Assembly (NCBI RefSeq): GCF_000735455.1
Contig: NZ_JMPS01000044.1
Coordinates: forward strand, 124,001 to 188,000
Reading direction: 5' to 3'
Length of the DNA: 64,000 bases
Source: Yokenella regensburgei ATCC 49455
GTDB taxonomy: Bacteria; Pseudomonadota; Gammaproteobacteria; Enterobacterales; Enterobacteriaceae
Shown here: positions 35,158 through 49,662 of the stretch, in pieces
Layout of the letters: every line of letters begins with the position of its first letter
Position numbering within the stretch: position 1 is the stretch's first letter
Notes under the pieces: model-generated
The model's database searches: none
What the model was told of the DNA's origin: nothing
The model's input: only the letters and a program-made list of their open reading frames with translations
Position numbers and translations under genes: made by a program

Positions 35158-35264
35158 TGACCGTTTTAGAAGAAATTGATTAAAACCCACCATAAGGATG
35201 CCCGATTCATTTATTAATTCATCAAACGGTCAATCTCATTAGTTTTAATTAAAAATGACCGTTT
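35158..35264. promoter_or_regulatory. three TGACCGTTT repeats (candidate FucR sites)
   Basis: The 9-mer TGACCGTTT occurs at 35158-35166 (plus), 35224-35232 (minus) and 35256-35264 (plus). Exact repetition within about 110 bases in the fuc control region suggests operator half-sites. The likely binder is FucR, but no published motif was used. Confidence 0.6.
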
Positions 35265-35436
35265 ATAAAAAAGCACTCGACAACGGACATTTTTATTTTC
35301 GAACCGCGCACGAATAACCATCCTCATCCCCAAAGAATATTGACTGCCATCACAGAATAACGCGCCGGGATTTCCCATCAGTAACTTCACGTTGAAGATG
35401 AACGTAATTATCTGCGTTTCGAAAGAGAGGATTAGT

Positions 35437-36084
35437 ATGGAAAGATCACAACTGGCGCGGCAGGTGATCGATACCTGTCTGGAAATGACCCGTCTGGGAC
35501 TGAACCAGGGAACAGCGGGCAACGTCAGCGTTCGTTATGGCAATGGTCTGCTGATAACCCCTACCGGGATCCCGTATGAAAAGCTGACGGAATCACACAT
35601 CGTCTATATTGATGCCGACGGCAAGCATGAAGAGGGGAAACTCCCTTCAAGCGAGTGGCGCTTCCATATGGCGGCTTATCAGGCGCGCCCTGATGCCAAT
35701 GCGGTAGTCCATAATCATGCGGTACACTGTACGGCAGTATCGATCCTCAATCGTCCAATCCCGGCGATCCACTACATGATCGCCGCCGCCGGTGGTAATT
35801 CCATTCCCTGTGCACCTTACGCCACTTTCGGTACGCGAGAGCTCTCGGAACATGTCGCTGTCGCGCTACAAAATCGTAAAGCCACCCTGCTGCAGCATCA
35901 CGGGCTGATTGCCTGTGAAGTGAATCTGGAGAAAGCGCTATGGCTGGCGCATGAAGTGGAGGTGCTGGCGCAGCTGTACCTGAGCACGCTGGCGATCGTC
36001 GATCCGGTGCCGGTGCTGAGCGATGAGGCCATCGCGATTGTGCTGGAGAAATTTAAAACCTATGGGCTGCGGATTGAAGAGTAG
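35437..36084 (+). CDS. fucA: L-fuculose-1-phosphate aldolase
   Basis: FucA (215 aa, as in E. coli) cleaves fuculose-1-phosphate to dihydroxyacetone phosphate and L-lactaldehyde with Zn2+. The catalytic Glu73 and zinc ligands His92, His94 and His155 are all present (SSEWRFH, VHNHAVH, LLQHHG). The ATG at 35437 has AGAGAGG upstream. fucO, which follows fucA in E. coli, is missing; a terminator and tldD follow instead. Confidence 0.97.
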   Translation: MERSQLARQVIDTCLEMTRLGLNQGTAGNVSVRYGNGLLITPTGIPYEKLTESHIVYIDADGKHEEGKLPSSEWRFHMAAYQARPDANAVVHNHAVHCTAVSILNRPIPAIHYMIAAAGGNSIPCAPYATFGTRELSEHVAVALQNRKATLLQHHGLIACEVNLEKALWLAHEVEVLAQLYLSTLAIVDPVPVLSDEAIAIVLEKFKTYGLRIEE

Positions 36085-36115
36085 AAAAAAGGCGGCTGAT
36101 GCCGCCTCTTTTTAT
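36085..36115. terminator. bidirectional terminator between fucA and tldD
   Basis: A 7-bp GC stem (36090-36096 with 36101-36107) is flanked by an A-run before and a T-run after, serving both converging genes. Confidence 0.85.
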
Positions 36116-36121
36116 TTCAGG

Positions 36122-37630
<1,509 letters not shown>

Positions 37631-40600
37631 TCATTGCGCTTTATCGCTGCGCGCCTGGCGCAGCACCTCATTAATCTGCGGCTGGTCAATCGGTCCTTTG
37701 ATGCGATAGCGCAGGATAGAGACCTTATTCCACAGCGGGCCAAGCACCTTGCTGGCGGCAAAGACCGCCGCACCGACAATCGGGTTCACCACGAACGCCG
37801 CCGCGACGCCGACGGTCGCAGAGATTTCTGGCGCCACCACGGCTTGCATATCCAGCTCACGGCGTACCAGATCTACTGAGCCTTTCATCGCAATATCCGC
37901 TTCCAGGCCATCGACCAGCGTGTCATCGGTATGCAGCACCCCGTCTTTAATCCACGCGGTACTACGGATGGAGTCGTAGTAGAAGCCTTCACTGAAGGTA
38001 TCGCTGAAGTCAAAACGCAGCTTACGCAGCAGTGCATCGACGCTCAGCAGACGCAGCAGCTGCCCGGCATGACCGGTGCTGAGATCGGTAAACTCCCCTT
38101 TGCCCAGCCGGGTTTTCAGGATCCCATTGAGGGAAGCCACATCTGGTTTCCACGGCTCTGCCCGCCAGTGTAAATCGTAATCCGAGGTCAATGACGAGCC
38201 GCGTACCGGTGTGGCAACGCCGAAGAAGCTGGTGGCAACGTCGAGTTTTTCGGCACGGACTTTACCTTTCAGCGACGTCCGCTGACCGGTCGGGCTATTG
38301 ACCCAGACGCCCTCTGCGGTCACCCGACCAACGCCGGTATCAAGCAGCCCGCCGGTCAGGCTCAGCGTATCTCCGGTAATAGCGAAGTCACCGTCGATAC
38401 GGCCATATTTTTGCCCCCACAGCCAGCATTCGGCACAGCGGAGCTGCAGATCTGGCCAGCCGCGGAAACTAATACGTTCATTACCGGAAAGAATGCCGTC
38501 ATTGCTCTTCGGAGAAGACTTGTCCGCGCTCGGGTTGTAGTAAAGATAGCGAATCGCTGCCTGCCACGGTGCCTTGTTACGCATCGTCAGACTTGCGTTG
38601 ATTTCACGCCCCTGAGCCTCAACTCTTGAACCGTCCGCCGTCGGCTGGGACACCACGCTCAGGTTATTCCACTGTTGTCCGGCAAAGGTCAGCGACGGCG
38701 TGCGAAGCGTGACACGCTCCGGGAAGCTGGCGGCGCTGCTGACGTTATCTGCCGCCCCTTGCTGGAACAGTGCCAGCCACTGCGCGCCGTCCATCGGCGG
38801 CAGGTTAAGCTCAACGCCTGGCTGCTCTGGCAGAGGGGGGACACTGCGGCTGTCGGAGGTCCAGATAGCGCGGTCAAGGGTGAGCTTTTTCCCGAGCAGC
38901 CAGCGGCTGTTGACGTGATTAGCTGCACCAAATTTACCGTTCAGATTAAAGCTATCCATCCCGCCTTCGACGTTAATTTTCACCGGCAGGGGCATCCCGG
39001 CGGGCTTATCCACCGGAGAAGGTAAGTGACTGCTTACATTCTTCAGGTCACCGGTAATGTCTACCGTGTAGGTAGTACTGCCTTTATACGGAATGGCGAT
39101 ACCGACCTTACCTTCCCACCGGACGCTGCCGCTCAGCGCATCGTTCACCGCTTTCGGCAGAACTCCGGTCTTCGTCGGCTGCCAGTTGGCGTCCATTCCG
39201 ACATTCACCTGATAAGCCTTTGGCCCTTCCTCAGTGGAGAAATTCAGTTTCAGCGGCTGATTAAACCAGTTGGCGGTCAGGGTATCACTCTGCAGATTCC
39301 CGTTCACAAAGCTGAACTTACCGCTGAGATTTTTTAACGTGCTATCCAGCGGCTTGATATACAGGCTGTTATCTTTGAGCTGCACGTCCCCTTTGGCCGT
39401 CACCAGCTTGCCGTCCAGCGGGATATTGAGGTTCAGGTGCGCATTAACCGCACCGTCAATCTGCAGTTCATCAAGCGTCGCGCCAAGAGAAGTATCCAGC
39501 GGCGTATCCTGGAAGTACGGGCCCACTTCCTTACCCGGCCCCTGAATATCCGCATCGATCAGCAGTTTTTCTTTCGCGTAATCCGGGATATCTGCGGTAA
39601 GGTTTTTCGCCGTCACGCCGCCAAGCTGCACGCTGTCGGCTTTCATGAACAACCCGTCGTTAACGAAGTTGAGGTTGATGTCGAGGTTGGTCAGCGCCGG
39701 CCAGTCCGGCTGGAAGGCGAAGGTTGCATTGCGCAGCGGCACCCATACCTGGAACTGCCCTTCGTTATGCTTATACGGGAAGAGATGCGGGTTGCCGCCG
39801 TATACCAGCGTTGCATTGTCCGACTCCCCGCCCTGAATGGCACCGCTGAGATAATCCACCAGCGCTTTACCCATCAGGTTTTCCGGGAAGTAACGCCATG
39901 CCTGGCCACCGTCGTGAGTGCTGATCCCGGCCAGGATCCCAAGCCAGGGTTCATCTCCTTCCGGCTGCAGATAGCGGAAACCGCCGCGGGCGCGAACGCC
40001 CGTCGCGGTGACATCAATATCGCGCCCGTCCAGCATGAATCCCTTTTCATTCTTCACCCAATTCAGGCGGGCGACGCCTTTTTGGATCTCCAGCGGAGCG
40101 CGAAAGACCGTTTCATACGGCATTTTCGCATCTTCCATCGCCACGGATAATGCGCCGTTTTCAACGCTACCCTCGATGTGTCCGGAGAAATGCTCCGCCC
40201 CCGGCAACAGCTTCCACTGTTTCCAGGCAAGATTGCTCCAGCTCGCTTTAAAACGCGTTTGTTCGGTTTGTTGTAACGGGATATCCACCGCCAGCGCATC
40301 GATGTTGCCGGTTGGCTGCGCGGTATGCCAGATTTCGCCAAGCGACGGCGACAGCTTCTCAGCAATGGGTAATAAGCCGGTCAGGCCGCTGAGGGAAAGA
40401 TGAGTGGCGCGCAGGCGCAGCTCATCGCTGCGAACATGATTTGCACCGCCGACTTCTTCAGCCGGAACCCAGGCCAGCGCCAGAGCGCCTTTCGGCCAGC
40501 GCTTACCATCGACAGAAATGCGGGTATCCGGAACCTTCAGTTCCCAGCCCTGGGCTACCCGGTTGAGGTGGGCGGTCAGGTTATCCACATCGAGCTGATG

Positions 40601-41428
40601 CATCTGCTGGGTGCCTTTCCAGCTGGCCCCGCCTTTCTTCAACCACAAATCGCCGCTGTCGACTTCGCCTTTATCGAGCGTCATCCAGCCTTCCAGGCTG
40701 AACTGCGCCGTCTGCAGCGCGATGTTGTCTTCCATCCAGCGACCAAGCCACGGCTTCACGTCGATATCGTCCGCCTGCAGCCAGACGCGGCCTTTATTCA
40801 GAATGCCATTTTCATCGCGCAGATCCATGCGCACCTTCATCACCCCGTGCTGGCCGGTAAGGCTTGAGAGGCTCAGTTCCCCTTCCGCCCGGTGACGGTT
40901 TTTACCGTTAAGCCAGGTAAGCTGCGGAACGGCAAGCTCGGCCCGCTGACCGGAGAGCGTCAGGAAACTCAGGTGGCTGTCGCGAAGGGTGAAGTGGTCG
41001 AACTGGCGCAAAAACAGATCGCTGATGCGGTCAGTTTCAATGCCTTCGCCGCTGTCGTTGCTCTGCAGCGGAGTGTTGGTATGAATGTTGAGCTGCCAGA
41101 AGGTGAGATCGCGGAACTGCCAGCGCATGTGCAGCAGGCTTTGCCACACGTCCAGCGCCAGAGTGACACGCTTAACGGAGAGTTCGCCCCCATCTTTCAG
41201 TCCGGCAGTAATATCGCGGACGTCGAGCGTGGGGCCATAGTTTTGCCAGCTGGCGCTCATCTGCGACGCCGAGACTGGAATGCCGGTGGAGGCGGTGATT
41301 TTTTGCAGGATCTGCGGGCGCCACGAATCGAGCTGCGGCAAGGCGAGGCGCAGGCCACTCACCAACAGCGCAACGATGACAATCAATGTTGCCACGGTGA
41401 GCAGCAAAATCCCCGGCAGTCGCCTCAC
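37631..41428 (-). CDS. yhdP: AsmA-like lipid transport protein YhdP
   Basis: YhdP (1265 aa) is a very long envelope protein with one N-terminal membrane helix (about 7-27) and a periplasmic beta-groove of AsmA/TamB type. With TamB and YdbH it moves phospholipid from the inner to the outer membrane. The C-terminal AsmA-like conserved region is at about 1050-1250. The GTG start at 41428 has AAGGAG upstream. It follows rng by 28 bases. Confidence 0.95.
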   Translation of the reverse strand: MRRLPGILLLTVATLIVIVALLVSGLRLALPQLDSWRPQILQKITASTGIPVSASQMSASWQNYGPTLDVRDITAGLKDGGELSVKRVTLALDVWQSLLHMRWQFRDLTFWQLNIHTNTPLQSNDSGEGIETDRISDLFLRQFDHFTLRDSHLSFLTLSGQRAELAVPQLTWLNGKNRHRAEGELSLSSLTGQHGVMKVRMDLRDENGILNKGRVWLQADDIDVKPWLGRWMEDNIALQTAQFSLEGWMTLDKGEVDSGDLWLKKGGASWKGTQQMHQLDVDNLTAHLNRVAQGWELKVPDTRISVDGKRWPKGALALAWVPAEEVGGANHVRSDELRLRATHLSLSGLTGLLPIAEKLSPSLGEIWHTAQPTGNIDALAVDIPLQQTEQTRFKASWSNLAWKQWKLLPGAEHFSGHIEGSVENGALSVAMEDAKMPYETVFRAPLEIQKGVARLNWVKNEKGFMLDGRDIDVTATGVRARGGFRYLQPEGDEPWLGILAGISTHDGGQAWRYFPENLMGKALVDYLSGAIQGGESDNATLVYGGNPHLFPYKHNEGQFQVWVPLRNATFAFQPDWPALTNLDINLNFVNDGLFMKADSVQLGGVTAKNLTADIPDYAKEKLLIDADIQGPGKEVGPYFQDTPLDTSLGATLDELQIDGAVNAHLNLNIPLDGKLVTAKGDVQLKDNSLYIKPLDSTLKNLSGKFSFVNGNLQSDTLTANWFNQPLKLNFSTEEGPKAYQVNVGMDANWQPTKTGVLPKAVNDALSGSVRWEGKVGIAIPYKGSTTYTVDITGDLKNVSSHLPSPVDKPAGMPLPVKINVEGGMDSFNLNGKFGAANHVNSRWLLGKKLTLDRAIWTSDSRSVPPLPEQPGVELNLPPMDGAQWLALFQQGAADNVSSAASFPERVTLRTPSLTFAGQQWNNLSVVSQPTADGSRVEAQGREINASLTMRNKAPWQAAIRYLYYNPSADKSSPKSNDGILSGNERISFRGWPDLQLRCAECWLWGQKYGRIDGDFAITGDTLSLTGGLLDTGVGRVTAEGVWVNSPTGQRTSLKGKVRAEKLDVATSFFGVATPVRGSSLTSDYDLHWRAEPWKPDVASLNGILKTRLGKGEFTDLSTGHAGQLLRLLSVDALLRKLRFDFSDTFSEGFYYDSIRSTAWIKDGVLHTDDTLVDGLEADIAMKGSVDLVRRELDMQAVVAPEISATVGVAAAFVVNPIVGAAVFAASKVLGPLWNKVSILRYRIKGPIDQPQINEVLRQARSDKAQ

Positions 41429-41456
41429 ACCTCTCTCCTTGCGTTACGCGTCATCC

Positions 41457-42926
41457 CTACATCATGACCACATCAAACTGCTCCTGATTATAGAGCGGTT
41501 CGATTTGCACTTTGACCTGCTTGCCGACGAAGATTTCTACTTCCGCAAGCGCGTGGGACTCTTCCCCTTTCAGGGCTTCAGCAACCGCCGGTGATGCGTA
41601 CACCAGGAAGCGGTCGGAATCATAGGCATGATGAACACGTACAATTTCACGCATGATTTCGTAGCAGACCGTTTCCACGGTTTTTACCGTGCCACGACCA
41701 TGGCAGGTTGGACACTCGTTACACAGCACATGTTCCACGCTTTCACGCGTTCTTTTACGCGTCATTTCCACCAGCCCCAGCTGGGAGAAACCGTTAATGC
41801 TGGTTTTCACGCGGTCTTTGCTGAGCGCCTGCTCCAGGGAGTGAAGCACCCGGCGACGGTGATCCTCGTTACTCATATCGATAAAGTCGATGATGATAAT
41901 GCCGCCGAGATTGCGCAGGCGCAGCTGACGAGCAATGGCCTGGGTCGCTTCGATGTTAGTGTTAAAAATCGTATCATCGAGGTTGCGATGACCGACAAAC
42001 GCCCCGGTGTTGATGTCCACGGTGGTCATCGCTTCGGTTTGGTCGATAATCAGGTAACCACCTGATTTCAGTTCAACTTTACGTTCGAGTGCGCGCTGGA
42101 TCTCGTTCTCCACATCAAAGAGATCGAAGATCGGCTGACGGCCGCTGTAGTGTTCCAGTTTGCTGGTCATTTCCGGAATATACTCAGCGGTAAACTCCAG
42201 CAGGGCGTCAAACGTCAGGCGGGAGTCAACGCGAATACGGTCGAGCTGTGCATCGGCAAAGTCGCGTAATACGCGCTGCGCCAGCGCCAGTTCGCCATAC
42301 AGCTGATAGCGGCTCTGGTTGCGTTTTTTACGCTCCATCACTTTCGTCCAGACACGCTTCAGATAGGCGGCATCCGAGGCCAGATCGACCTCCGGCACCC
42401 CTTCTGCGGCAGTACGGATGATGAATCCACCCTGTTCGTCGCAGTAGTCGGTGACGATCTTTTTCAGCCGCTCGCGCTCCGCTTCGCTTTCGATGCGCTG
42501 TGAAACCCCAACGTGTGCCGCTCCCGGCATGAACACCAGATAGCGCGAAGGCAGAGTGATGTCGGTGGTCAGACGGGCGCCTTTGGTACCCAGCGGATCT
42601 TTCACCACCTGTACCATCAGATCCTGCCCCTGGCGCACCAGCTCAGAGATGTCGCGGACGGTGAACTGTTTTTGTTCTTCCCCGGCCACGCACTCGGTGT
42701 GCGGCATGATGTCAGAGGCGTGTAAGAACGCCGCCTTATCGAGACCAATATCTACAAAAGCCGCCTGCATACCAGGCAGGACACGACTGACACGACCTTT
42801 GTAGATATTGCCTACTATTCCGCGCCGCGCTTCACGCTCAATATGGATTTCCTGAAGAATACCGCCGTCGATGTACGCCACCCGCGTTTCCGATGGCGTC
42901 ACGTTTACTAATAATTCAGCCGTCAT
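41457..42926 (-). CDS. rng: ribonuclease G
   Basis: RNase G (489 aa, as in E. coli) is an endoribonuclease that matures the 5' end of 16S rRNA and decays some mRNAs. The S1 domain is at about 35-125 ([22 protein letters not shown]). The catalytic Mg2+ aspartates are in MTTVDINTG and IIIIDFIDM, and the Zn-link CPTCHGRG follows. It has no RNase E-like C-terminal scaffold. Its start overlaps yhdE by 11 bases. Confidence 0.97.
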   Translation of the reverse strand: MTAELLVNVTPSETRVAYIDGGILQEIHIEREARRGIVGNIYKGRVSRVLPGMQAAFVDIGLDKAAFLHASDIMPHTECVAGEEQKQFTVRDISELVRQGQDLMVQVVKDPLGTKGARLTTDITLPSRYLVFMPGAAHVGVSQRIESEAERERLKKIVTDYCDEQGGFIIRTAAEGVPEVDLASDAAYLKRVWTKVMERKKRNQSRYQLYGELALAQRVLRDFADAQLDRIRVDSRLTFDALLEFTAEYIPEMTSKLEHYSGRQPIFDLFDVENEIQRALERKVELKSGGYLIIDQTEAMTTVDINTGAFVGHRNLDDTIFNTNIEATQAIARQLRLRNLGGIIIIDFIDMSNEDHRRRVLHSLEQALSKDRVKTSINGFSQLGLVEMTRKRTRESVEHVLCNECPTCHGRGTVKTVETVCYEIMREIVRVHHAYDSDRFLVYASPAVAEALKGEESHALAEVEIFVGKQVKVQIEPLYNQEQFDVVMM

Positions 42927-43509
42927 GTTTGTCCCTTCTTTCACGCAACGAGTTAAAGTTACTCAGCAACTCATACGTCTCCACTAGTGGTAAGCCGACC
43001 ACAGCGTGGTAGCTGCCGTTTATCTTCCTGACAAAACAGCCACCCAGCCCTTGAATACCGTATGCACCTGCTTTATCTAATGGCTCACCGCTGGCCACAT
43101 AGGCGGCGATGTCCTGTTCTGAGAGCACTCTGAAGGTTACGTCTGTCGTGACCAGGCAATCCAGGGTGTGCTGGCTGTCAGCCAGCGCCACGGCGGTCAT
43201 CACCTGATGTGTTTTGCCGGACAGCATCCGCAGCATAGCGGCCGCATGTTCGGCATCACGAGGCTTTTCAAGCACTTCACCATTGCGGATAACAATAGTA
43301 TCGGCACCGAGCACCGGCAAATCCTGGGTCGTCAGCGCGACACCCGCCTGGGCTTTTTCCCGCGCCAGGCGCGACACATACTGTGACGCAGCCTCCTGAG
43401 GGCGACGCTTCTCTTCAATTCCCGGGACGACTTTCTCAAACGAGAGGCCGAGTTGGGTGAGTAATTCCTGACGGCGCGGAGAGCCGGAAGCCAGATACAG
43501 AGCTTTCAT
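42916..43509 (-). CDS. yhdE: Maf-family dTTP/UTP pyrophosphatase
   Basis: YhdE (197 aa) hydrolyses dTTP, UTP and related nucleotides to monophosphates, a house-cleaning role. Maf motifs [18 protein letters not shown] and [10 protein letters not shown] are present. It lies between mreD and rng, with a 7-base gap and an 11-base overlap. Confidence 0.95.
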   Translation of the reverse strand: MKALYLASGSPRRQELLTQLGLSFEKVVPGIEEKRRPQEAASQYVSRLAREKAQAGVALTTQDLPVLGADTIVIRNGEVLEKPRDAEHAAAMLRMLSGKTHQVMTAVALADSQHTLDCLVTTDVTFRVLSEQDIAAYVASGEPLDKAGAYGIQGLGGCFVRKINGSYHAVVGLPLVETYELLSNFNSLRERRDKHDG

Positions 43510-43516
43510 AACAACC

Positions 43517-45033
<1,517 letters not shown>

Positions 45034-45101
45034 AGGCTATGCGTATTCTCGTGTCAGTGAAGTCAGGGGAAACGGTCTCGCTTCCCCTGGCCTCAGGCCG
45101 A

Positions 45102-46451
<1,350 letters not shown>

Positions 46452-48392
46452 TTAAACAGAGTATCTTTGCGAATATTTTTTCACACTGGTGTCAAGTGGC
46501 TGTGAGCCCGCAAAAAAATCGCCCTGACCGCCAGTCACACCGCACTCCGTCAGTACCAGCCACTCGCTTCGGCTGCGTAATCCTGTGGCATAAACCTGCG
46601 TTTCGGTCCCCTTACAGGCCTCCACCAGGCTTTGAACCAACAGCTGGTTTTCACTGCGCTTTTCGATATTGCGCACAAGCCCTGGGTGTAGCTTGATAAT
46701 CTCAACGTTCAGTACCTTGATCCAGTCGGTACTGACCAGCGTCAAACCCGCCTGAATCACAGCGGCGCGTACCCCCAGCGCGTTAATTAAACGCATGACC
46801 GGTTGTAAACGGCTGATATGTTGACAAACATCCGCCTCTGCAAGTTCAAAAATAATGCGCTTGCGTTGCGATTTTTCACATTGCATCAACGTATCCCGCA
46901 GCCAGCGCTGGAATCGCGGGCGGATCAGCGATTCGACCGTCACCTGTAAAGCCAGATTTTCTTCCGGCCAGAAAGATAAGAACGGCAGCAAACGCGTAAT
47001 CTGTAGTCTGTCGTACTCTTCTGACAGGCCAAACTGCAAAACCATCGGCATATATTCGGCGGCAATCACCTCTTCATTACCATCGTACAGGCGGCACATC
47101 AGCTCGCGATGATGCACATGACCGTTACGCGTCACCGCAGGTTTTTGATAGAAGCGTGGACCTCCGCGGCTTAGCATTTGCTCGATCATCGTACGCCAGC
47201 GCACGTTGCCACGCCCCTTCTCCGGCAGCGTGTCGTCGTACACGGCCCAGCTGTTGCTTCCCTGCAGAACGGCATTACGGGTTGCGGCCTCTGCATGCTC
47301 CATCACCTGATCTTTGGTCTGCCCGCTGCGCCAGGCGCAAATGCCGATATGCATCATATCTTCGCGATCGCGGATCCGGGTTGGTGGTAGCGCATCAACC
47401 GCTTTCAATAACTGGCTCGCAATGCTGTCAGCTTCTTTCAGCGTACGGTGTGGAAGCAGTACGGCGAAGTCGCTGCGGTGATAGCGCGCCAGCAACGCAC
47501 CGGGGTAACGCAGCATAAAAGTCGAGAGGAGATTAATAATTGTGAAGAGGTACTCTTCGGCGGCAGTTTGCCCCCAGTTATCGCGCAGCAGATCGAAGTC
47601 TGGCAGACGAATCATCATCACAATGCCGTGGGAGCCAACCCGCTCCTGGTCTTCCAGCAGCGTCACAAGTTGGTTATCGAAGAACAGTCGATTGTTGAGC
47701 CCGGTACGGGTATCCTGCGCGGCGTAGGAACGAATGAGCGTATCCATGCGGCTGCGCTGATCGCTGGCAAACTGGATTTCTGACAGTAATTTATCCAGCG
47801 CACTACTGGTGCGTGCAGGCCATTCGTGTACCGACCCTCGCACCTGCGGACCGCGCTCACCATTAAGGATCCTGGCCGAACGCAGATCCAGCAGCTCTTG
47901 TCCTGAAAGCTGACGACGCAGCCAACGTACGGCAAAAAAGATAACCATCACCATAAAGGCAATCGCAACGGTGAGCGGCGCCGTAGTCGATAATGAGTGG
48001 AAATAGTTCACCATCGGGTCCTGATACACCATACGGATGGTCATTCCAGGATGTTTTACTGACTCAACGTCAATATTGCGAAACTGATAGCTGCTCCCCG
48101 CCGGGCGATAGCTGCTGCCGCGTGAATGATTGAAAATCGACTTATGATCAACAATGAAGTCAACGCGGACGATATCAACCGGAACCAGTAGCTCATCAAG
48201 CTGGGTATCCAGTTTATCGAAAGAGGTGGTGATCAGACGGTTATCCAGCACGGTGGCAACCGCCTGGACCCTTTTTTGCAGCTTGAGCTGAATACCGTTG
48301 TAAAAGCTGAGCGAGCACCCGACCAGCGTGACAAAAATGGCCAGACCGACCAGCAGCGTCACAAAAGCGGAAAATTTCGTCGTTAATCGCAT
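46452..48392 (-). CDS. csrD: RNase E specificity factor CsrD (degenerate GGDEF-EAL)
   Basis: CsrD (646 aa) targets the small RNAs CsrB and CsrC for RNase E decay and so frees CsrA. Two N-terminal membrane helices bound a periplasmic domain (about 10-160), then a HAMP-like linker. The GGDEF position reads HRSDFA and the EAL position reads ELMCRL, so neither cyclase nor phosphodiesterase activity is expected, as known for this family. Confidence 0.96.
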   Translation of the reverse strand: MRLTTKFSAFVTLLVGLAIFVTLVGCSLSFYNGIQLKLQKRVQAVATVLDNRLITTSFDKLDTQLDELLVPVDIVRVDFIVDHKSIFNHSRGSSYRPAGSSYQFRNIDVESVKHPGMTIRMVYQDPMVNYFHSLSTTAPLTVAIAFMVMVIFFAVRWLRRQLSGQELLDLRSARILNGERGPQVRGSVHEWPARTSSALDKLLSEIQFASDQRSRMDTLIRSYAAQDTRTGLNNRLFFDNQLVTLLEDQERVGSHGIVMMIRLPDFDLLRDNWGQTAAEEYLFTIINLLSTFMLRYPGALLARYHRSDFAVLLPHRTLKEADSIASQLLKAVDALPPTRIRDREDMMHIGICAWRSGQTKDQVMEHAEAATRNAVLQGSNSWAVYDDTLPEKGRGNVRWRTMIEQMLSRGGPRFYQKPAVTRNGHVHHRELMCRLYDGNEEVIAAEYMPMVLQFGLSEEYDRLQITRLLPFLSFWPEENLALQVTVESLIRPRFQRWLRDTLMQCEKSQRKRIIFELAEADVCQHISRLQPVMRLINALGVRAAVIQAGLTLVSTDWIKVLNVEIIKLHPGLVRNIEKRSENQLLVQSLVEACKGTETQVYATGLRSRSEWLVLTECGVTGGQGDFFAGSQPLDTSVKKYSQRYSV

Positions 48393-48610
48393 CCCTGTAT
48401 TAACTCCGTTGATGAATAACCACCTGATCGATACCAGGCCCCAGGGTTAACGCTCCATAATAAGTAAGCACTAACTCGCAAAAAAGAGTACGCATACTAC
48501 CAGAGCTGGTGGATCTGGCAATTTATTGCGCTACATCGGCATGACGTTTTCGTTAGCGAGTATAGTCTGCAGAAAATTTTTTCCAATCATCGCGCCATCG
48601 AGGACAGAAA

Positions 48611-49585
48611 ATGCAGGCATTAATCTTAGAACAGCAGGACGGAAAAACGCTCGCGTCGGTACAGGTTCTGGACGAGCATCAGCTACCGCAGGGTGACGTC
48701 AGCGTCGACGTACAGTGGTCGAGCCTGAACTATAAAGATGCGCTGGCCATTACTGGTCTTGGCAAGATTATTCGCAACTTCCCGATGGTGCCGGGGATCG
48801 ATTTCGCAGGCCGTGTTCACCACAGTGAAGATCCCCGTTTCCATGCCGGTCAGCAGGTGCTGCTCACCGGCTGGGGCGTTGGTGAAAACCACTGGGGCGG
48901 ACTGTCGCAGCGCGCGCGAGTGAAAGGCGACTGGCTGGTTGCTATGCCGCAGGGACTCGATGCTCGTAAGGCGATGGTCATCGGTACCGCTGGTTTTACC
49001 GCCATGCTGTGTGTGATGGCGCTGGAGGATGCCGGCATTCGCCCGGAGGATGGTGAGATTGTCGTGACCGGTGCCAGCGGTGGCGTGGGCAGTACCGCCG
49101 TTGCGCTGCTGCATAAGCTTGGCTATCAGGTAGCTGCCGTTTCAGGCCGTGAGAGCACCCATGACTACCTGCGCGCACTCGGCGCCAGCCGCATTCTGAG
49201 CCGGGATGAGTTCGCCGAATCTCGTCCGCTGGAAAAACAGCTCTGGGCAGGCGCGGTAGATACCGTCGGCGATAAGGTACTGGCGAAAGTGCTGGCCCAA
49301 ATGAACTATGGCGGCTGCGTAGCTGCCTGCGGGCTGGCGGGCGGATTCGCGCTACCGACTACCGTCATGCCGTTTATTCTGCGTAACGTGCGTCTGCAGG
49401 GCGTGGATTCGGTGATGACCCCTGCGGTACGCCGCGCTGAGGCCTGGGCGCGCCTGGTTCGCGACCTGCCGGAATCGTTCTATACCCAGGCGGCAACCGA
49501 AATCAGCCTTGCACAAACGCCTGAATTTGCGAACAAGATAATCAGCAACCAGATTCAGGGGCGCACCCTGGTGAAAGTGGCCTAA
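48611..49585 (+). CDS. acuI: acrylyl-CoA reductase AcuI (YhdH)
   Basis: AcuI (324 aa) is an NADPH-dependent medium-chain dehydrogenase that reduces toxic acryloyl-CoA to propionyl-CoA. It has the quinone-oxidoreductase start SSLNYKDALAITG, the NADPH motif VTGASGGVGSTAV near residue 155, and no zinc-binding cysteines. GAGGACAG precedes the ATG. It is divergent from csrD. Confidence 0.96.
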   Translation: MQALILEQQDGKTLASVQVLDEHQLPQGDVSVDVQWSSLNYKDALAITGLGKIIRNFPMVPGIDFAGRVHHSEDPRFHAGQQVLLTGWGVGENHWGGLSQRARVKGDWLVAMPQGLDARKAMVIGTAGFTAMLCVMALEDAGIRPEDGEIVVTGASGGVGSTAVALLHKLGYQVAAVSGRESTHDYLRALGASRILSRDEFAESRPLEKQLWAGAVDTVGDKVLAKVLAQMNYGGCVAACGLAGGFALPTTVMPFILRNVRLQGVDSVMTPAVRRAEAWARLVRDLPESFYTQAATEISLAQTPEFANKIISNQIQGRTLVKVA

Positions 49586-49623
49586 TCTTCAAATTTTTGT
49601 GACATATTCGCGTTAACCGACAG

Positions 49624-49657
49624 CCTCCGTCATGCTTAGAAAAAAGCCTGACGGAGG
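49624..49657 (+). promoter_or_regulatory. hairpin covering the msrP ribosome binding site
   Basis: CCTCCGTCA at 49624-49632 is the perfect reverse complement of TGACGGAGG at 49649-49657, with a 16-base A-rich loop. The right arm contains the msrP Shine-Dalgarno GGAGG, five bases before the ATG at 49663. Folding would hide the site. It may also act as an acuI terminator, but no T-tract follows. Confidence 0.6.
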
Positions 49658-49662
49658 AAGTC

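Larger units (their letters stand above)
34965..35436. promoter_or_regulatory. fucP/fucA divergent control region
   Basis: This AT-rich gap of 472 bases carries a CRP site near its middle and three copies of TGACCGTTT to its right. No gene with a plausible ribosome binding site was seen. It should drive fucPIKUR leftward and fucA rightward. Confidence 0.75.

Noticed and set aside
46452-48392. CsrD as an active diguanylate cyclase or phosphodiesterase
   Set aside because: GGDEF and EAL signatures are replaced, which is the norm for CsrD, so this is not an unusual decay.
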